Counted from the first letter of the stretch, positions 41,196 to 52,427 are shown. The stretch: DNA of 64,000 nucleotides from HOT-345 sp963531535 (GCA_963531535.1 CAUSGX010000004.1:4306-68305); one strand, 5' to 3'. Numbers and translations: made by a program. Notes: generated by a model not told the origin, from the sequence alone.

Positions 41196-41924
41196 CTATT
41201 TTTCTTCTATTTTTTCTGCAGAATCTTTTGGGGATTCTTGTTTTACTTTTTTAGCATGACGGTGATGCCTGTATCGTTCAATCAGGACTGGAAGATTTGA
41301 AAGGATGATGATTCAGATAATCAGGAAACTGAAATGTTCTTGGATAATAGGAATAGTTCCAAAGAAGAACCCCGCATATACAAGTGATGCTGACCAAAGA
41401 AATGCTCAGAGAAGATTATAGTGGAGGAATGAGGTATATTTCATATTTCCGATTCCAGCTACGAATGGAGCAAAGGTTCTCACGATCGGTACAAATCTAG
41501 CGTAGACGATTGCTTTTCCTCAGTATTTCTCATAAAAGTGTTGAGTTTTTTCAAGATATTCTTGTTTGATTCGCTTTGATTTCATTTTGAAGATTTTTGG
41601 TCCGAAGAATTTTCCAATCTCATAGTTAAGGCTATCTCCAAGTATTGCAGCCATGAAGATAAGAAGCCAGAGTATATGCACATTGATATGATTCATAGGG
41701 TTTCCTGCTAGGGCTCCTGAGGCGAAGAGGAGTGAATCTCCAGGCAGAAAGGGCATAACAACAAATCCTGTTTCAATGAAGATAACACCGAAGATGATTG
41801 CATATACTCGTAGTCCATATTGGTGAAAAAGTCGTGCAAGATGCTTATCAATGTGAATTACAAAATCCAGAAGAAAACCGATATGCTTGAGTATTCGATT
41901 GAATACACTGTAAAAATGGTCCAT
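41196..41924 (-). CDS. DedA family membrane protein
   Basis: The 242-residue protein has the DedA/SNARE-associated core: IIFGVIFIETGFVVMPFLPG, then DSLLFASGALAG, a Gly-Asp-x-x-x-Y motif in LGDSLNYEIGKFFG, and FVPIVRTFAPFVAGIGNM near the middle. Five or so hydrophobic segments follow the usual pattern. DedA proteins act as lipid scramblases or flippases, including recycling of the C55 carrier made by UppS; that link to this gene is inference. The C-terminus is a hydrophilic tail (KQESPKDSAEKIEEK). Several Gly are UGA. Upstream is AAAAAATCTGACTTTT, the motif in the reverse orientation. Confidence 0.92.
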
Positions 41925-41966
41925 ACTTTTGCTAAAAAGGTTTAAAAGTCAGATTTTTTATATTTT

Positions 41967-42419
41967 TTAGTTTCTTAAAGCTCGCATCATAATTGCTGTA
42001 CTTTGTCCAATGTTCATGCTTTCTTTCATGCCCTGCATAGGAATATATACCACTTCATCTACTGTTTGGAGTGTCTGAGGAAGAACCCCCTCAACTTCAT
42101 TTCCAAAGATGATTGCAAGATTGCTGTTTTCTGGTGTGTAGGTATCAAGCGGTTTTGCCTCATTAGTGATTTCGGCAGCTATGACCTTGATGTTGTGTTC
42201 TTTAGCATACTTGATGGCATCACTGGTATAGTCAAATTGTTTGAGCCCAACATGATTTTCGGCTCCTAGTGAGGTTTTGCGAACTTTAGGGTGATCAATA
42301 GGTGATGGTGTATATCCAGTGATCCATACATTTCGTCCGAGTGCGTCTGCTGTTCTCACAACATTCCCGACGTTATAAGCCGAGCGGATATTCTCTAAAA
42401 TGATAATCTTTTGTCCCAT
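41967..42419 (-). CDS. SpoU/TrmH family RNA 2'-O-methyltransferase
   Basis: The 150-residue protein is a SPOUT methyltransferase core: KIIILENIRSAYNVGNVVRT (motif 1, with conserved Asn and Arg), IIFGNEVEGVLP (motif 2) and VYIPMQGMKESMNIGQSTAIMM (motif 3, forming the SAM knot). It lacks an N-terminal RNA-binding extension, like the short TrmL/TrmH types. The tRNA or rRNA target is not evident. It contains no UGA codon, although it has a normal number of glycines. It starts 43 bases upstream of the DedA gene and shares its strand. Confidence 0.9.
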   Translation of the reverse strand: MGQKIIILENIRSAYNVGNVVRTADALGRNVWITGYTPSPIDHPKVRKTSLGAENHVGLKQFDYTSDAIKYAKEHNIKVIAAEITNEAKPLDTYTPENSNLAIIFGNEVEGVLPQTLQTVDEVVYIPMQGMKESMNIGQSTAIMMRALRN

Positions 42420-42464
42420 TAATCACGAAAAAGTAATAATAAAAAAGTCTGATGTAAAAGCAAG

Positions 42465-44105
42465 TTATTTTATTTTGATAGTTTTCGTGAGAGTATGGTT
42501 TCTTGTCACGAAAAAATCTGCAATCCCTTGAGCTATGAGTACGGTGTATTTCTCCATATGTATATAAAGATCGGGATGTTTCAAATTACTAAGAACGGGA
42601 TAGGTCCTCTTGAAAAGAAGTTTTGCCTCTTTAGGATCCCAAAGATCATAGCCTCTCAGTGTAGTTTTCCCGTTTTCACGAGTTATAAGAGAGAGGATTT
42701 TTTGTTCACTATTCCAATACATGTTATCAAGCAATTCTGCATTATTTAGCGAAAGCAGAGTTCTTCCTTTTGATTGTCCTATTTCAGTGCTGGTTATCGT
42801 GATTGCGTTATTTGTGTTTTGTATCGTGATGAGGTTATTCCCTAAAGTGAAAAGCTGGTTTTTTCTTCGTTCACTTGTTGGGAGTAAGTATTGATTATTG
42901 TTTTGAGTGATGATCAGTGTAGTTTCATCATTGGATAGCTGATAGGATCAGCTTTCTTTTGTTATATTTTGATAGTTGGATCCAGTTTCAGCTAAGATTG
43001 TTGTAGTAAAAGTGCTGAGCTTATTGTCAGCTTGCAGTAGGCGATATTGTTTCATTTTCCCACTGGTTTGATAGAGGGGGATTTCAAGCTTGAAGTCTTC
43101 TGTCAGATAATTTTTTGATGAGAGTATGGTTCAAGAAAGAATTGCATTGTTGCTCTGATAGAGTTTTGGATCAAGTGAAAATCACTGAATAAGTGTTTTT
43201 TCTCAGCTTCATTCAGCTTTTTGAGAACAATTTTTGCAGGTGATGTCTGTATTGTTATGTGATTTGAGGAGGTAGAGGTACTCTGATCAAATCGCAATAT
43301 GATCGAGTTGTCCGAGGAAAAATTTGATCTCTGGCTGGGTATCTAGGCTGTTAAGATTGAAAATTGCTAGTGAGGTCAGAGTTGGTAACTCTCCGTCAGT
43401 AATATTGTGAGCGATTTTTTGACAAGTTGCTTGTGAAATTATTGAGGTTTTGAGTCAGTATTTAATCGCTTGCTCAAGTTTTGGGAGAAAAGTGTTGTCT
43501 TCTCAATTTGCTTTGAGAAGTGCCTCTAAGCTGTCTTTGCTTGTTTGTTTTTGTGTGATGAGGTAGAACTTATCTCATACTAGTTGAGCTTGTTTAAATG
43601 GACCGCTCATTTTATAGTATTTGAGTGGCTTAAATGATTTATCCTCAATAGTATAGATGGCGATTAGAGAGTTTTGATTTTCTTCTGCTGAGATAATCAG
43701 CTTTTTCTCTTGATAAAAAAAAGTCTGAATATGTTTTCGTGATTTTGGCAGGTGGAATTTCGCTAAAAGTGTTGGGATTGCAATATTTACAGTATTGGTC
43801 TTTGATTCTTGGGCTCATTTGAAAAGATAGAGGAGCTGCTGATTTTTATCTAAATAAGAAAAATAGGTCTGCGAGGTGGTTTGTTGGTTTATTAGAGGAT
43901 CCTTGTCTGATTTCACATAATTACTCTTCAATAATCGTTCAGATAGTTCAGAACTTGCCAGATATTTTTTGAGAGAAGTTGTTAAATCAATACATGATCT
44001 ATAGTTGGTCCATTCAATAGAGGAGTCTAGTCCTGTGCTTGCAAAAGTTGGTGTTGTGAGAAATATGGCTCCTAGACTGATCCATCAATATTTTAATATT
44101 TGCAT
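42465..44105 (-). CDS. Secreted protein with a beta-propeller-like body, unknown
   Basis: The 546-residue protein begins with a signal peptide (MQILKYWWISLGAIFLTTPTFAS). It then shows repeated four-strand patterns: short strands ending in polar turns, such as LFTLGNNLITIQNTNNAITI and KILSLITRENGKTTLRGYDL. These resemble the secreted WD40-like propeller proteins of bacteria. Four or so Cys occur in two pairs (RSCID, ATCQK, TCKNCSQK), the last being a CxxC. UGA is frequent. The domain call rests on pattern only; no catalytic motif is seen. Confidence 0.5.
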
Positions 44106-44303
44106 GTGGTGTTGTATGCAAAAGGTTAAAAAATTTGTTTATTTGTATGGTTTTGATCTGAATTTTCAAGTGATGATTATGCTGCTGCAGGGCAGGAAAA
44201 AGTTTTTTTATTTTTTGTGAACTATAGTTATTCCCTATGAAGTTATGCTAAAAAATACATAATATCATAAAAAATGAAAATGGGAAGTTGAAAAAGAAAT
44301 AAG

Positions 44304-44318
44304 AAATCAGATTTTTTT
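44304..44318 (+). repeat. AAATCAGATTT-type motif before the gene at 44382
   Basis: AAATCAGATTTTTTT then GTTTTTTG, overlapping the -35 region of the promoter below. Confidence 0.55.
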
Positions 44319-44344
44319 GTTTTTTGTAAAAAGTCGTGTATAAT
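44317..44344 (+). promoter_or_regulatory. Possible promoter, TTGTTT-16-TATAAT
   Basis: A perfect TATAAT lies at 44339-44344, with TTGTTT at 44317-44322 (16-base spacer). The gene starts 38 bases downstream. The T-run of the recurrent motif overlaps the -35 box. Confidence 0.45.
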
Positions 44345-44381
44345 TGAAGTGTTATATTTTATTCTCTATCAGAATCTAACA

Positions 44382-44801
44382 ATGAACGAATTAAACAGTC
44401 TCAATACCGTTGCAAGTACAACAACCAAAATGAACACTCTTTTGGATAAGATTGCTTCTACTTGTGATGCTTTGATTGGAGCTTTAGATTGTACTAGAGA
44501 AGCAACAAGCCAATATGGAGGAGGGATTGTTCAGGATTTTGATACTGAATATGTAGATGTGGTGATTAAAACACTTGTTCAGCTTAGACTTTATACTGCT
44601 AGACTTCAAAAAGAAATTAAAAACTGACTTATTCGTTCTCAGTATGATTTGGAGTTGTTTTTGTCTGGAATGCAGGAATTGTCTGATAAGCTCAATACTT
44701 TGATGAGGGAAAATGGAATGATTAGAAATAATTTTGAATATGGATTGAGAGAAATAGATCAAAACTTGCATATGATGATCGAGGAAATAGCAATTAAGTA
44801 A
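44382..44801 (+). CDS. Small helical protein, unknown
   Basis: The 139-residue protein starts MNELNSLNTVASTTTKMNTL. It is almost entirely helical with coiled-coil-like heptads and has two Cys (STCDALIGALDCTRE). There is no membrane helix or signal peptide. Two glycines follow the order YGGGI, and one UGA Gly lies at KNGLIRS. I recognise no family; a cytoplasmic scaffold or regulator is possible. It has its own promoter and terminator. Confidence 0.6.
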
Positions 44802-44832
44802 AACAATGCTCTGTGTAAAATCTCAAGATAAA

Positions 44833-44862
44833 AAAGGCAGGTTGTCTCCACCTGTTTTTTTG
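44833..44862 (+). terminator. Hairpin terminator
   Basis: CAGGT and ACCTG pair around a short loop, followed by T7. It lies about 35 bases after the TAA at 44801. Confidence 0.75.
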
Positions 44863-44974
44863 TTTTCTTAGATTGCTAGCTTGAGAATTTCGTTGTTTGT
44901 AGAGATAAACAAAGGTTGCCTTTTTCAAGAAAATTCCTATTATCGGGTAAGTCTTTATCTATAAGAATGAGAAT

Positions 44975-46006
44975 ATGCGTATTTTCTTGGCTTTGGTAGT
45001 TATTTTGTGAGGTGTTGTATATTTTGGAAGAGGAGAGTATTATTGAGAGCTTGCAATCAGCTTTTTGCCATATTGGATGGTTGTATTTTTTATAGGACTT
45101 ATAATTTCAATTTTTTCTTTTTTTAAGGTTGCTTCAGATAAGTTCTTTTCTACGATTGAATTTTGGATTATGATCTGATTTATTGGCCTTTTTTGGTGAT
45201 TTTTAGCACAGTTTTTGCATTTTTATGGATTAGAAAGTAGGAATCCACATCAGACAGATAATCCGATAAGAGTCATCTATTCCAATCTTTACAAGGAAAA
45301 TAGTGAATATCAAGAGATTTATGAGATTATAAAAGATAAGAAATCAGATTTAATTCTTTTTGTAGAATATAGTCAGCATCACCAGGATAATCTCTGAAAA
45401 ATGCTTGAAAAAGAGTATCCTTATAAAATTATGAATATGAGTGTAAAAGGTCAGATTTGAAGTGCTATATTTAGTAAATATCCACTGAGAAATGTCTCAA
45501 AGACCTTTGAGAAAGGTGAGCGAGGATATTTGCACGTTCAAATGACGAGGTGAGATAGTGTATATCAGGTATATTTGATTCACACTACTTCTCCGACAAG
45601 CTTAGCACATTTCCAGAGAAGGAATGTGCAGCTGAACTCTTTAGCAGAGGATCTTTCAAAGACTTATCATTCACAAACAAGAGAAAAGGTACTTGTTATT
45701 TGAGATTTTAATGTGAGTCCATGGTCAATATATTATCAGCAGTTTGCTCAAAAGATTGATGGAATTCTTAGAAATACTACAGCTCGTTTCCCATTTATGA
45801 TGACACGAAGTGCCTCTAGACTTTTGAAAATGGAGAAAGAATTACCAACACTTTCTGCTCGTCTTAAGCGTATTTTAGCATTTGCTTTGCCTATAGAAAG
45901 TCATATTGATCATGTATTTATCAGTCCGAAGGTTGCAGTAGATGGTATTCAAACTATACAATTCCCAGGTTCTGATCATAAGGGATATAGTTTTGATATG
46001 CAGTAG
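44975..46006 (+). CDS. Membrane-anchored endonuclease/exonuclease/phosphatase (EEP) family protein
   Basis: The 343-residue protein has three N-terminal membrane helices (about 1-18, 28-48, 60-84) and an EEP domain from about residue 98 to the end. Motifs are IRVIYSNLYKEN (Asn of the first metal motif), ILFVEYSQHH (Glu; usually E-T/V), IHTTSPTS, VIGDFNVSP (the D-x-N motif, with UGA Gly), and a C-terminal ESHIDHVFIS, SDHKGY (catalytic D-H pair). Such anchored enzymes cleave nucleic acids or phosphodiesters outside the membrane. An H-D pairing instead of H-D-H is seen at the last motif. Extracellular nuclease activity is an inference. Confidence 0.85.
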
Positions 46007-46137
46007 GAGAGGTTAGAAAACGGTTTTTCAAGACGGACTTGCAATTTGAGTTCGGATAGCTATATTTGAACTCTAAGTTTAGAGTTTTTGTGAAATATAT
46101 TCAGTTTTTTTATTCTTTTTATGTTGTTTGTCTAAAG

Positions 46138-47463
46138 ATGGACCCCTTATCGCTTTTGCTCTTTGTGATTTTAATTTTCTTGTCAATGTTTTTCTCTGCG
46201 AGTGAGACGGCTTTTACTTCAGTGCCAATGCACAAGGCTTCAGTCTTCTTGAAAGAGAAAAAAAGCTGAGCAAAGTCTCTTTATAAGCTTAAACTCAAGC
46301 CAGAAAGGGTTCTAATAGCAATCTTGATCTGAAATAATATCGTAAATATTTTTGCTGCTTCTTTGGCGACTGTGATTGCTATGGATATTGCAGCTAAAGT
46401 GCAGTTTGATCAGACATTAGTTGTCTCTATTGCAACTGCTGTTGTGACGATTTTGGTGCTTTTGTTCTGAGAAATTTTCCCAAAAACCCTCGCAACGCGT
46501 CATGCAGAGAGAATATCGCTCAGTATTGCTCCTATTTATACGGTATTGATAAAGGTTCTCTTTCCATTGATATTTGTTTTGGAGCGAATGATGAAGGGAT
46601 TGACAAAGAAGGAGAGGAAAAATCTGATTAGTGAGTCAGATTTGGAGGCTTTTATTGAGCTTTCTAAAAAAGCTGGTGTCTTTACTGACTGAGAGGATCA
46701 AAAGATTAAGAAGCTTTTGACTTTGGATGAATTGACAGCAGAGGAGATCATGACTCCAAGAATCAAGATCAAGTCTATAGATGATCAGTGTAGTTTGGAT
46801 GATGCAATAGAAAAACTCAGTGGATATCATTATTCTCGTATTCCTGTGTATCATGAGAGTATTGATACGATAGATAGGATTGTTACGCTTAAGGAGCTTT
46901 TGAGGCTTAAAAAGGAACATTCTTGATCAACATTGCTTTCACAATTGACGCTTAATCCAATTATTAAGGTGCCGCGTAGTCAGCCTATTGATTCGCTTCT
47001 TCAAAAATTTCAAAAGACGCATAAGCATATTGCTGTGGTATTAGATGAGTATGGGGGAGTTGATGGAATTGTGAGCTTGGAAGATATTATTGAGGAAGTA
47101 TTTTGAGAGATTCAAGATGAGTCTGATGAAGAACTTACTCCAATCAAGAGAAATGAGGATTGAACTCTGATTTGTCAGTCGTATGTAAGAATGGATGAGC
47201 TCTTGAATGTGCTTGGACTTCATCCAGATGAGATTGAGCTGGATGATGAGTATGAGGCAGAAACGTTGAGTTACTTTATTACGAGTTCTTTTGAGAGGTT
47301 TCCAAGTAGTTGAGAGAAAATTAGCTTGGATATTCATCTGCATGATGATTTGGAAAATAAAACGCATAGTACTCTTGAATTTAAGGTGCTTTGGGTTAAG
47401 AGGAATGTGATTTGAGAAGTGCAGGTTGTAGTTAAAAATCAGGAAGTTGAGCAGGAAAAGTAA
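46138..47463 (+). CDS. CNNM/CorC family protein with CBS pair
   Basis: The 441-residue protein has a CNNM (DUF21) membrane domain of four helices (about 1-170), beginning FLSMFFSASETAFTSVPMHK, with NNIVNIFAASLAT and FGEIFPKTLATRHAER. Two CBS domains follow (EEIMTPRIKIKSIDD; IIKVPRSQPIDSLLQK, ending HIAVVLDEYGGVDGIVSLED). The C-terminus is a CorC_HlyC transporter-associated domain (about 345-430, DGTLICQSYVRMDELLNVL). The family is linked to Mg2+/Co2+ efflux. UGA glycines occur in GAKSL, LIGNN, LFGE and VFGEI. The start is ATG 46138; an earlier in-frame TTG or GTG would add a hydrophobic lead that looks less likely. Confidence 0.92.
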
Positions 47464-47488
47464 ATATATTTGATCAAAAAGAAGGAGA

Positions 47489-47520
47489 GAAATCTGAAAT
47501 GAGACTCAGGTTTCTTTTCC
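47489..47520 (+). terminator. Hairpin terminator
   Basis: GAAATCTGA pairs (one wobble) with TCAGGTTTC around an 8-base loop, followed by TTTTCC. It lies about 30 bases after the TAA at 47463. Confidence 0.7.
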
Positions 47521-47575
47521 TTTTCTAGCTTCAGAACTCAGGAAAATTTTATCTCTAAAAAACTCTCATAAAAAA

Positions 47576-47603
47576 TTGCAATCTTGACAAAAATCGATAT
47601 AAT
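47576..47603 (+). promoter_or_regulatory. Sigma70-type promoter, TTGCAA-16-TATAAT
   Basis: TTGCAA at 47576-47581 and TATAAT at 47598-47603 with a 16-base spacer. This is the same arrangement as at 17791. A competing TTGACA at 47584 has the wrong spacing (8). The ATG lies 37 bases after the -10. Confidence 0.55.
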
Positions 47604-47639
47604 GATATCGCAATATTTATCATCTAACAACAAACTGCA

Positions 47640-48239
47640 ATGACAAAAACAAAAACGACAGAGGATTTATTGAAAGATTATCAGCAACTCCTCCAATTTA
47701 CTCAGAATGCTTTGACTAAGGTATCACTAGAACTCAAGAGAGTGAAGGTTGCTGTAAGTCAACTTGCAAACTTTGACCCTAATGATCCAAACTCTTTGGA
47801 TCCATCAAGTCTTGGTCTTGGTGAAGCAGAAGCTAATGAGCTTAGGGAAGCGTATACTGATGAAGAAATGGAAGTAATTGAGGGAATTTTTGATGGATAT
47901 TACATGGTTTGAGTAGATCAAAAGAAGTACCTTGTTCCGCTCAATTATTCAAGTAAAACTAAGTTGATCCCTGGGGATACCCTTAAGCTTAAAATTACTC
48001 CGGAGGGAAAGATGATCTATAAATTGATTAAACCAGCAGGAAGAAAGCATTTGAAGGCGATTCTTTCAAAGACTGATGACCAAAAATTTACTGCTCACTC
48101 AGAAGAAGGTCAGATTTATTTCCTCAATCAAGCTGCTGTGAATTTCCATCATGGAAAGCCAGGTGATGAGGTATATATCATCATCAACGAGGATGGAGAA
48201 GGAATGTTTGCTGCGATTGAAGCGGTGATTAAGAAGTAA
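47640..48239 (+). CDS. Conserved cytoplasmic protein, unknown
   Basis: The 199-residue protein has an N-terminal helical part (about 1-80, with LKRVKVAVSQLANFDPNDPN) and a C-terminal beta-rich part (about 95-199) of two similar halves: YLVPLNYSSKTKLIPGDTLKLKI and YFLNQAAVNFHHGKPGDEVYIII. The repeated PGD turn suggests a double AbrB- or OB-like fold. Only one UGA Gly occurs (VGVDQ), and codon use looks like that of well-expressed genes. The good promoter and own terminator support steady expression. Function unknown. Confidence 0.65.
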
Positions 48240-48262
48240 AATAGTATCTTTAAGATAAAGAA

Positions 48263-48298
48263 ATAAAAAAACCTGAGGTAATATCAGGTTTTTCTTTT
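48263..48298. terminator. Bidirectional hairpin terminator
   Basis: AAACCTGA-GGTAATA-TCAGGTTT with an A-run before and a T-run after, between the gene at 47640 and convergent uvrA. Confidence 0.87.
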
Positions 48299-48310
48299 TT
48301 TGTGTTGAAT

Positions 48311-51300
48311 TTATTTAGATTTTACGAGTTGTCCATTATCTAATCTGATAATATGATCAGCGAACTGAAGGATATCTTCATCGTGTTCAATCATCAAGAT
48401 GGTATCTCCCTTTTCAAGGAACCTCTTGATCACCTTCAAAAGCTTTTCAATGTCTGCTGGGTGGAGTCCTACTGTTGGCTCATCAAGGAAGTATACGGTA
48501 TTTCATCTATATTCTTTGAGGAGGTGTTTTACAAGTTTGAGTCTTTGGGATTCACCTCCAGAAAGGGTATGTGCAGGTTGTCCCATTTTAAGATAACCGA
48601 GCCCGATTTCTACCATCAGCTCGAGTTCTTGTTTGATATGATCCATTTCTGAGAAAAAGTCTAATGCTTCGTCAATATACATATCAAGGACTTGGCTAAT
48701 CGTTTTTCCTCTCCAAGTGATTCATAGGATTTCAGGTTTATATCTTTTCCCCTGACAGAGTTCACACGGAACATAGGTATCAGGCAGGAATTGAAGCTCA
48801 ATTTTTTTATATCCGTATCCATTACAAGCAGGGCAGGCACCTTTGTCTGAGTTAAAACTGAAATGAGAATTGTTAAAACCAAGGTATTTGGCATCACTGG
48901 TTCCAGCATACAGGAGCCTAATTTTATCAAAGACATTTACAAAGGTGGCAGGACAACTTCTTGGAGTTTTCCCAATGCTAGATTGGTCTACGTAGATGGT
49001 ATTTTTAATTTCTTCTTGTCCCGTTACTCTTTCTACTCAGATATCTTGATAGAACTCTTGGAGTGCAAGGTTTTCAAAGTGGGCATATTCCTCAGCTCTC
49101 ATTACAGGTGCGGCGAGGATTTCCTCCCAAGTGAGTCCTTTTTTCAAAAGCTGAAGTCTGATATAACTCTGAACAAATTTTTGTCTATCATTAAGAAATC
49201 TGAAGAGTGTGGTATACATTAATGTTGTTTTCCCAGCTCCAGAAGGTCAGGTAATCACTGTAAAACTTCAGAGATTGAATTTTACATCAATATTTTTGAG
49301 ATTAAATTTGCTCGCCTTTCTGATATCTACTCGTTTCTTGCTTGGAGTATGAGAAAAGTCTATGCTAACCTTTCTTTTTCAGGTAATGAAATCTGAGGTC
49401 AGTGTTCTTGTCTTGGTAAATTCTTCATAACTACCATTGAAGATGAGTTCTCAACCAAAATCTCATGCTCAAGGTCAGATTTCTACTATTCGGTCTGATG
49501 CTCTAATAAATTCCTCGTTATGCTCTACAACGATGATAGTATTCCCCATTTCTTTGAGTTTGTTGATTGAGACGATTGCTTTTTTGATTTCTCAGGTATC
49601 AAGCCCAATAGTTGGCTCATCCAAAACATAGATGATCCCTGTGAGCTTGTTTCAGAGCTGTTTTGCGAGTCTTAATCTCTGAATTTCTCCACCAGAAAGG
49701 GTATCAACACCTCTAGTTAGCATGAGGTATCCGAGTCCAAGTTCTTGGATTGTTTTTGCTCTGTCTAGGAGTGGATTGAGGATTCTTTCAAGGAGGTTGA
49801 TCGGCTTTTCACTTGTGGATTTGTAGAGTTCTAGAAGGTTTATAAGTTCGTTAAGCTCAATTTTTTGAAGATCTCGGATATTAAATTTTATCAGATCTTG
49901 ATCTTCAGGTTGAGCAAAGGGTAATCCTTCTTGTTGAGTGAAAAGTGTAGGTAAAAGGTCTGAAAAGTCAGATTTCTTTTCAATATCTTGCTTTTTAATT
50001 GTTAAGAAGCAATGGAGACTCTCTTTTTTGAGTCTTGAACCGAAACAGTGAGGACAGGTCTTCATATTGAGCATTGCTTGAAAATCAACGGTCAAAAGCC
50101 CTTTTACATATTGATCTTTGATGATTTCTTCGATTCCATTGTATTTGATACTGGTATATTTTCCTCAGGTGTTGATTCTTAAAAGTTCTTGATCTCCTTC
50201 GACCACCACATTGAGAAATCGTTCTGGCTGTTCTGCTCGTTTTTTTTCGGGATCCATACTATATTTTTCGCAGAGTTTTTTGAGGACTCACTGTCCTAGA
50301 TTGCTATCTCTCCATGGAAGAATGGCATCTATTAATGGACTTGCAGGATCAATGACTTTATTATAGTCGACTTGGAGAATTTCTCAGATTCCAAGACAGT
50401 GGCTACATGCTCCCTCTTGTCTGTTAGGAGAGAAGTGCTGTGTTGTAAATTCTGGATAGGTAATATTGCAGTTTGGACAGTACATTTTGTCAGTGAATCG
50501 CTGAATACGAGTTCATCGGGTAATTTCTTGACCATCCGCTTTTGAATCAGCTTTTTTGCTTTTTTTTGCTTGTGTGATTTCAATTCCTGCTCAAAAATTA
50601 GCTTCTACTTGTTTTTGAGAGGTAGGCTCGTTTGTTGTATTTTTTTCTGCTAGATAGACTCCAAATTTCTTAGTCTCTGAGAGGATTTTGATGATATCCT
50701 CTTTGAGTCTTCAGACTTTTTGCTCTTCTAAGGTCACACGGTCGAAGATTCCATAGCTATTGATTGGGAAATAGTCAGTTGGAATTTGAGGATCTTCGAG
50801 GTAGAAATATTCGATAGGATCAGCTTTTTCTGGATTCTGAGAAACAAGGAGATATCTTGTAAAACCGCCTCCTTTTTCAACTTTTTGCTTGTTTGTTTTT
50901 ACAAATTTGAGGAGATCGGCTTTTGTAGAGAAACTTCAGCTCTCCTTTAGGAGATAGATCCTTTGGTTGCTGTAGAGTTCTTTCATTGTGTGCAAAATTT
51001 GATCAACCGTTTGGGGTTTGATTTTGCTTCCACAGTTCCAGCAATAGGTATCTCCTAATTTTGCGAAAAGTAGCCTGATGTAATCATCAATTTCAGTGAG
51101 CGTCCCTACTGTAGATCTTGAATTTCAGACTCTTTTATTTTGCTCAATTGCAATAGCAGGGGAGAGCCCGCTACAGTAGTCAATCTCTGGTCTATCTCAG
51201 AGATTAAAAAATTGTCTAAGATAGCTGGAAAGTGATTCAATATATCTATATTGTCCCTCTTTATATATGGTTTGAAATGCTAGAGAGGATTTTCCAGATC

Positions 51301-51490
51301 AGCTCACTCAAGTAATGGTAATGAGTTTGTTTTTTGGGAGTGTGAGATCGATATTTTTGAGGTTATTTACTCTGATTCATTCAAAAACGAGATATCCTTG
51401 ATCAAAAAAATGAGAAGAATCTGATTTCTCTTTTTGTGTTTTTTGTCAAGTTTTTGCTGATTTTACTGTTTTTGTAGTAGATTTTGGCAT
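48311..51490 (-). CDS. uvrA: Excinuclease ABC subunit A
   Basis: UvrA is the damage-sensing ATPase of nucleotide excision repair. At 1059 residues it is about 100 longer than most. It has a basic N-terminal extension (MPKSTTKTVKSAKTWQKTQK), Walker A of the first ATPase (GVSGSGKSSLAFQT, about 60), a CWNC zinc site near 170, a Lys-rich insert around 283-325, zinc Cys at YCPNC and ACSHC, signature TLSGGEIQRLRL (about 600), the second Walker A (GPSGAGKTTLMYTT, about 750), ACPACNGYGYKK and CELC, and TLSGGESQRLKL (about 975). UGA glycines are frequent, including in GSGKSS and GPSGAG. It is a single gene at the end of a minus-strand group. Confidence 0.97.
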
Positions 51491-51582
51491 AGTGACTTTC
51501 GTGTAATGAAAGCTAAAAAACATCTTACAGCATATTCAAGTCCTCTTAAATTGCAACCTTTAATCTGTTTTGAATAGAAAAA

Positions 51583-51610
51583 GGCTGTTTAATAAAAACA
51601 GCCGATTTTT
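51583..51610. terminator. Hairpin terminator overlapping a stop codon
   Basis: GGCTGTTT-AATA-AAAACAGCC with T-rich flanks. The TAA stop of the gene at 51589 lies at the loop edge. Confidence 0.8.
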
Positions 51611-52269
51611 TCTTTTGCTTTTTCTAATTGTCTGATTTTGTCACTGATCCTGGAAATCTTTCCTTTTAATTTGTCGAGATTATTTTTCCACGTTGCTATT
51701 TCATTATAGTGCGGATGTAATAATAAGTCTCTACTAAAATCATCAGGAATTTCCTTTAACATTTGGAGTTCTTCCTCTCCCAGTTTTTCCGTGTCATACT
51801 TATATTCTTTCACGATCTCATGCTCAATAATCCGGTAATATAACCATCTTCTTTGTAGAGAGGCTTGAGTCTCTGATATGAGCTTAATAGTTCCAGTCCT
51901 TAAAAGGGTTTGGTCCAAAGTGAGATAGCCGAGGAATAATAGTCCCAGTAAGGTTAGCATTTCTATCCTTTCAAGGTTTACTGAAGGCTTGGCAATATAG
52001 CATGCGATAAGAAAATTCAGTATACAAAAGCATGCTATACCGAGAAGATGAGATATCTTATCGTGAAATTCGTTCGCAACTCCCATAAGGATTGGGAGCG
52101 TTGAAAGGATCATCACGACAGGAAGTATTCCACCTAAGACTGCATTAAATTTCCAGGATTCTAAAAACATAAAAAAAAGCACAATTAGTGTAGAAGTCCA
52201 CACACACATTCGAATTGCTCTAATCCAGAAGCTTTCGTAGTTAGAGCTAAGTTTAATTTTTGTTTCCAT
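51589..52269 (-). CDS. Membrane protein with coiled-coil tail, unknown; no UGA codons
   Basis: The 226-residue protein has four membrane helices in the first 130 residues (TSTLIVLFFMFLESW, VVMILSTLPILMGVA, GIACFCILNFLIACYIA, LTLLGLLFLGYLTL). A cytoplasmic helix-rich tail follows, ending in a coiled coil (LDKLKGKISRISDKIRQLEKAKEK). Unlike most neighbours of this size it contains no UGA at all, although it has about ten glycines. The family is unknown. The DNA upstream (52270-52380) is AT-rich with no clear promoter. Confidence 0.65.
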   Translation of the reverse strand: METKIKLSSNYESFWIRAIRMCVWTSTLIVLFFMFLESWKFNAVLGGILPVVMILSTLPILMGVANEFHDKISHLLGIACFCILNFLIACYIAKPSVNLERIEMLTLLGLLFLGYLTLDQTLLRTGTIKLISETQASLQRRWLYYRIIEHEIVKEYKYDTEKLGEEELQMLKEIPDDFSRDLLLHPHYNEIATWKNNLDKLKGKISRISDKIRQLEKAKEKIGCFY

Positions 52270-52380
52270 GATAGTTTTGTTTATTGTTTTATTTGATTTA
52301 TATTAGTACTATATTCTTCTATGAGTAAATGTCAAGTTGGGTTTCTCTATAGGGGTAGTAGTAAAAAAATAGATAACAAA

Positions 52381-52412
52381 AAAATCTGACTCGAAAGTCA
52401 GACTTTTGATCT
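52381..52412. terminator. Hairpin terminator of the HU gene
   Basis: AAATCTGAC-TCGAAA-GTCAGACTTT, with A- and T-runs. It lies just after the HU stop on the minus strand. Its stem contains the AATCTGA core of the recurrent motif. Confidence 0.85.
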
Positions 52413-52427
52413 TATTTTATAAGATAA

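Noticed and set aside
47584..47603. TTGACA paired with TATAAT as the promoter before 47640
   Set aside because: The spacing is only 8 bases; TTGCAA at 47576 gives a normal spacing.
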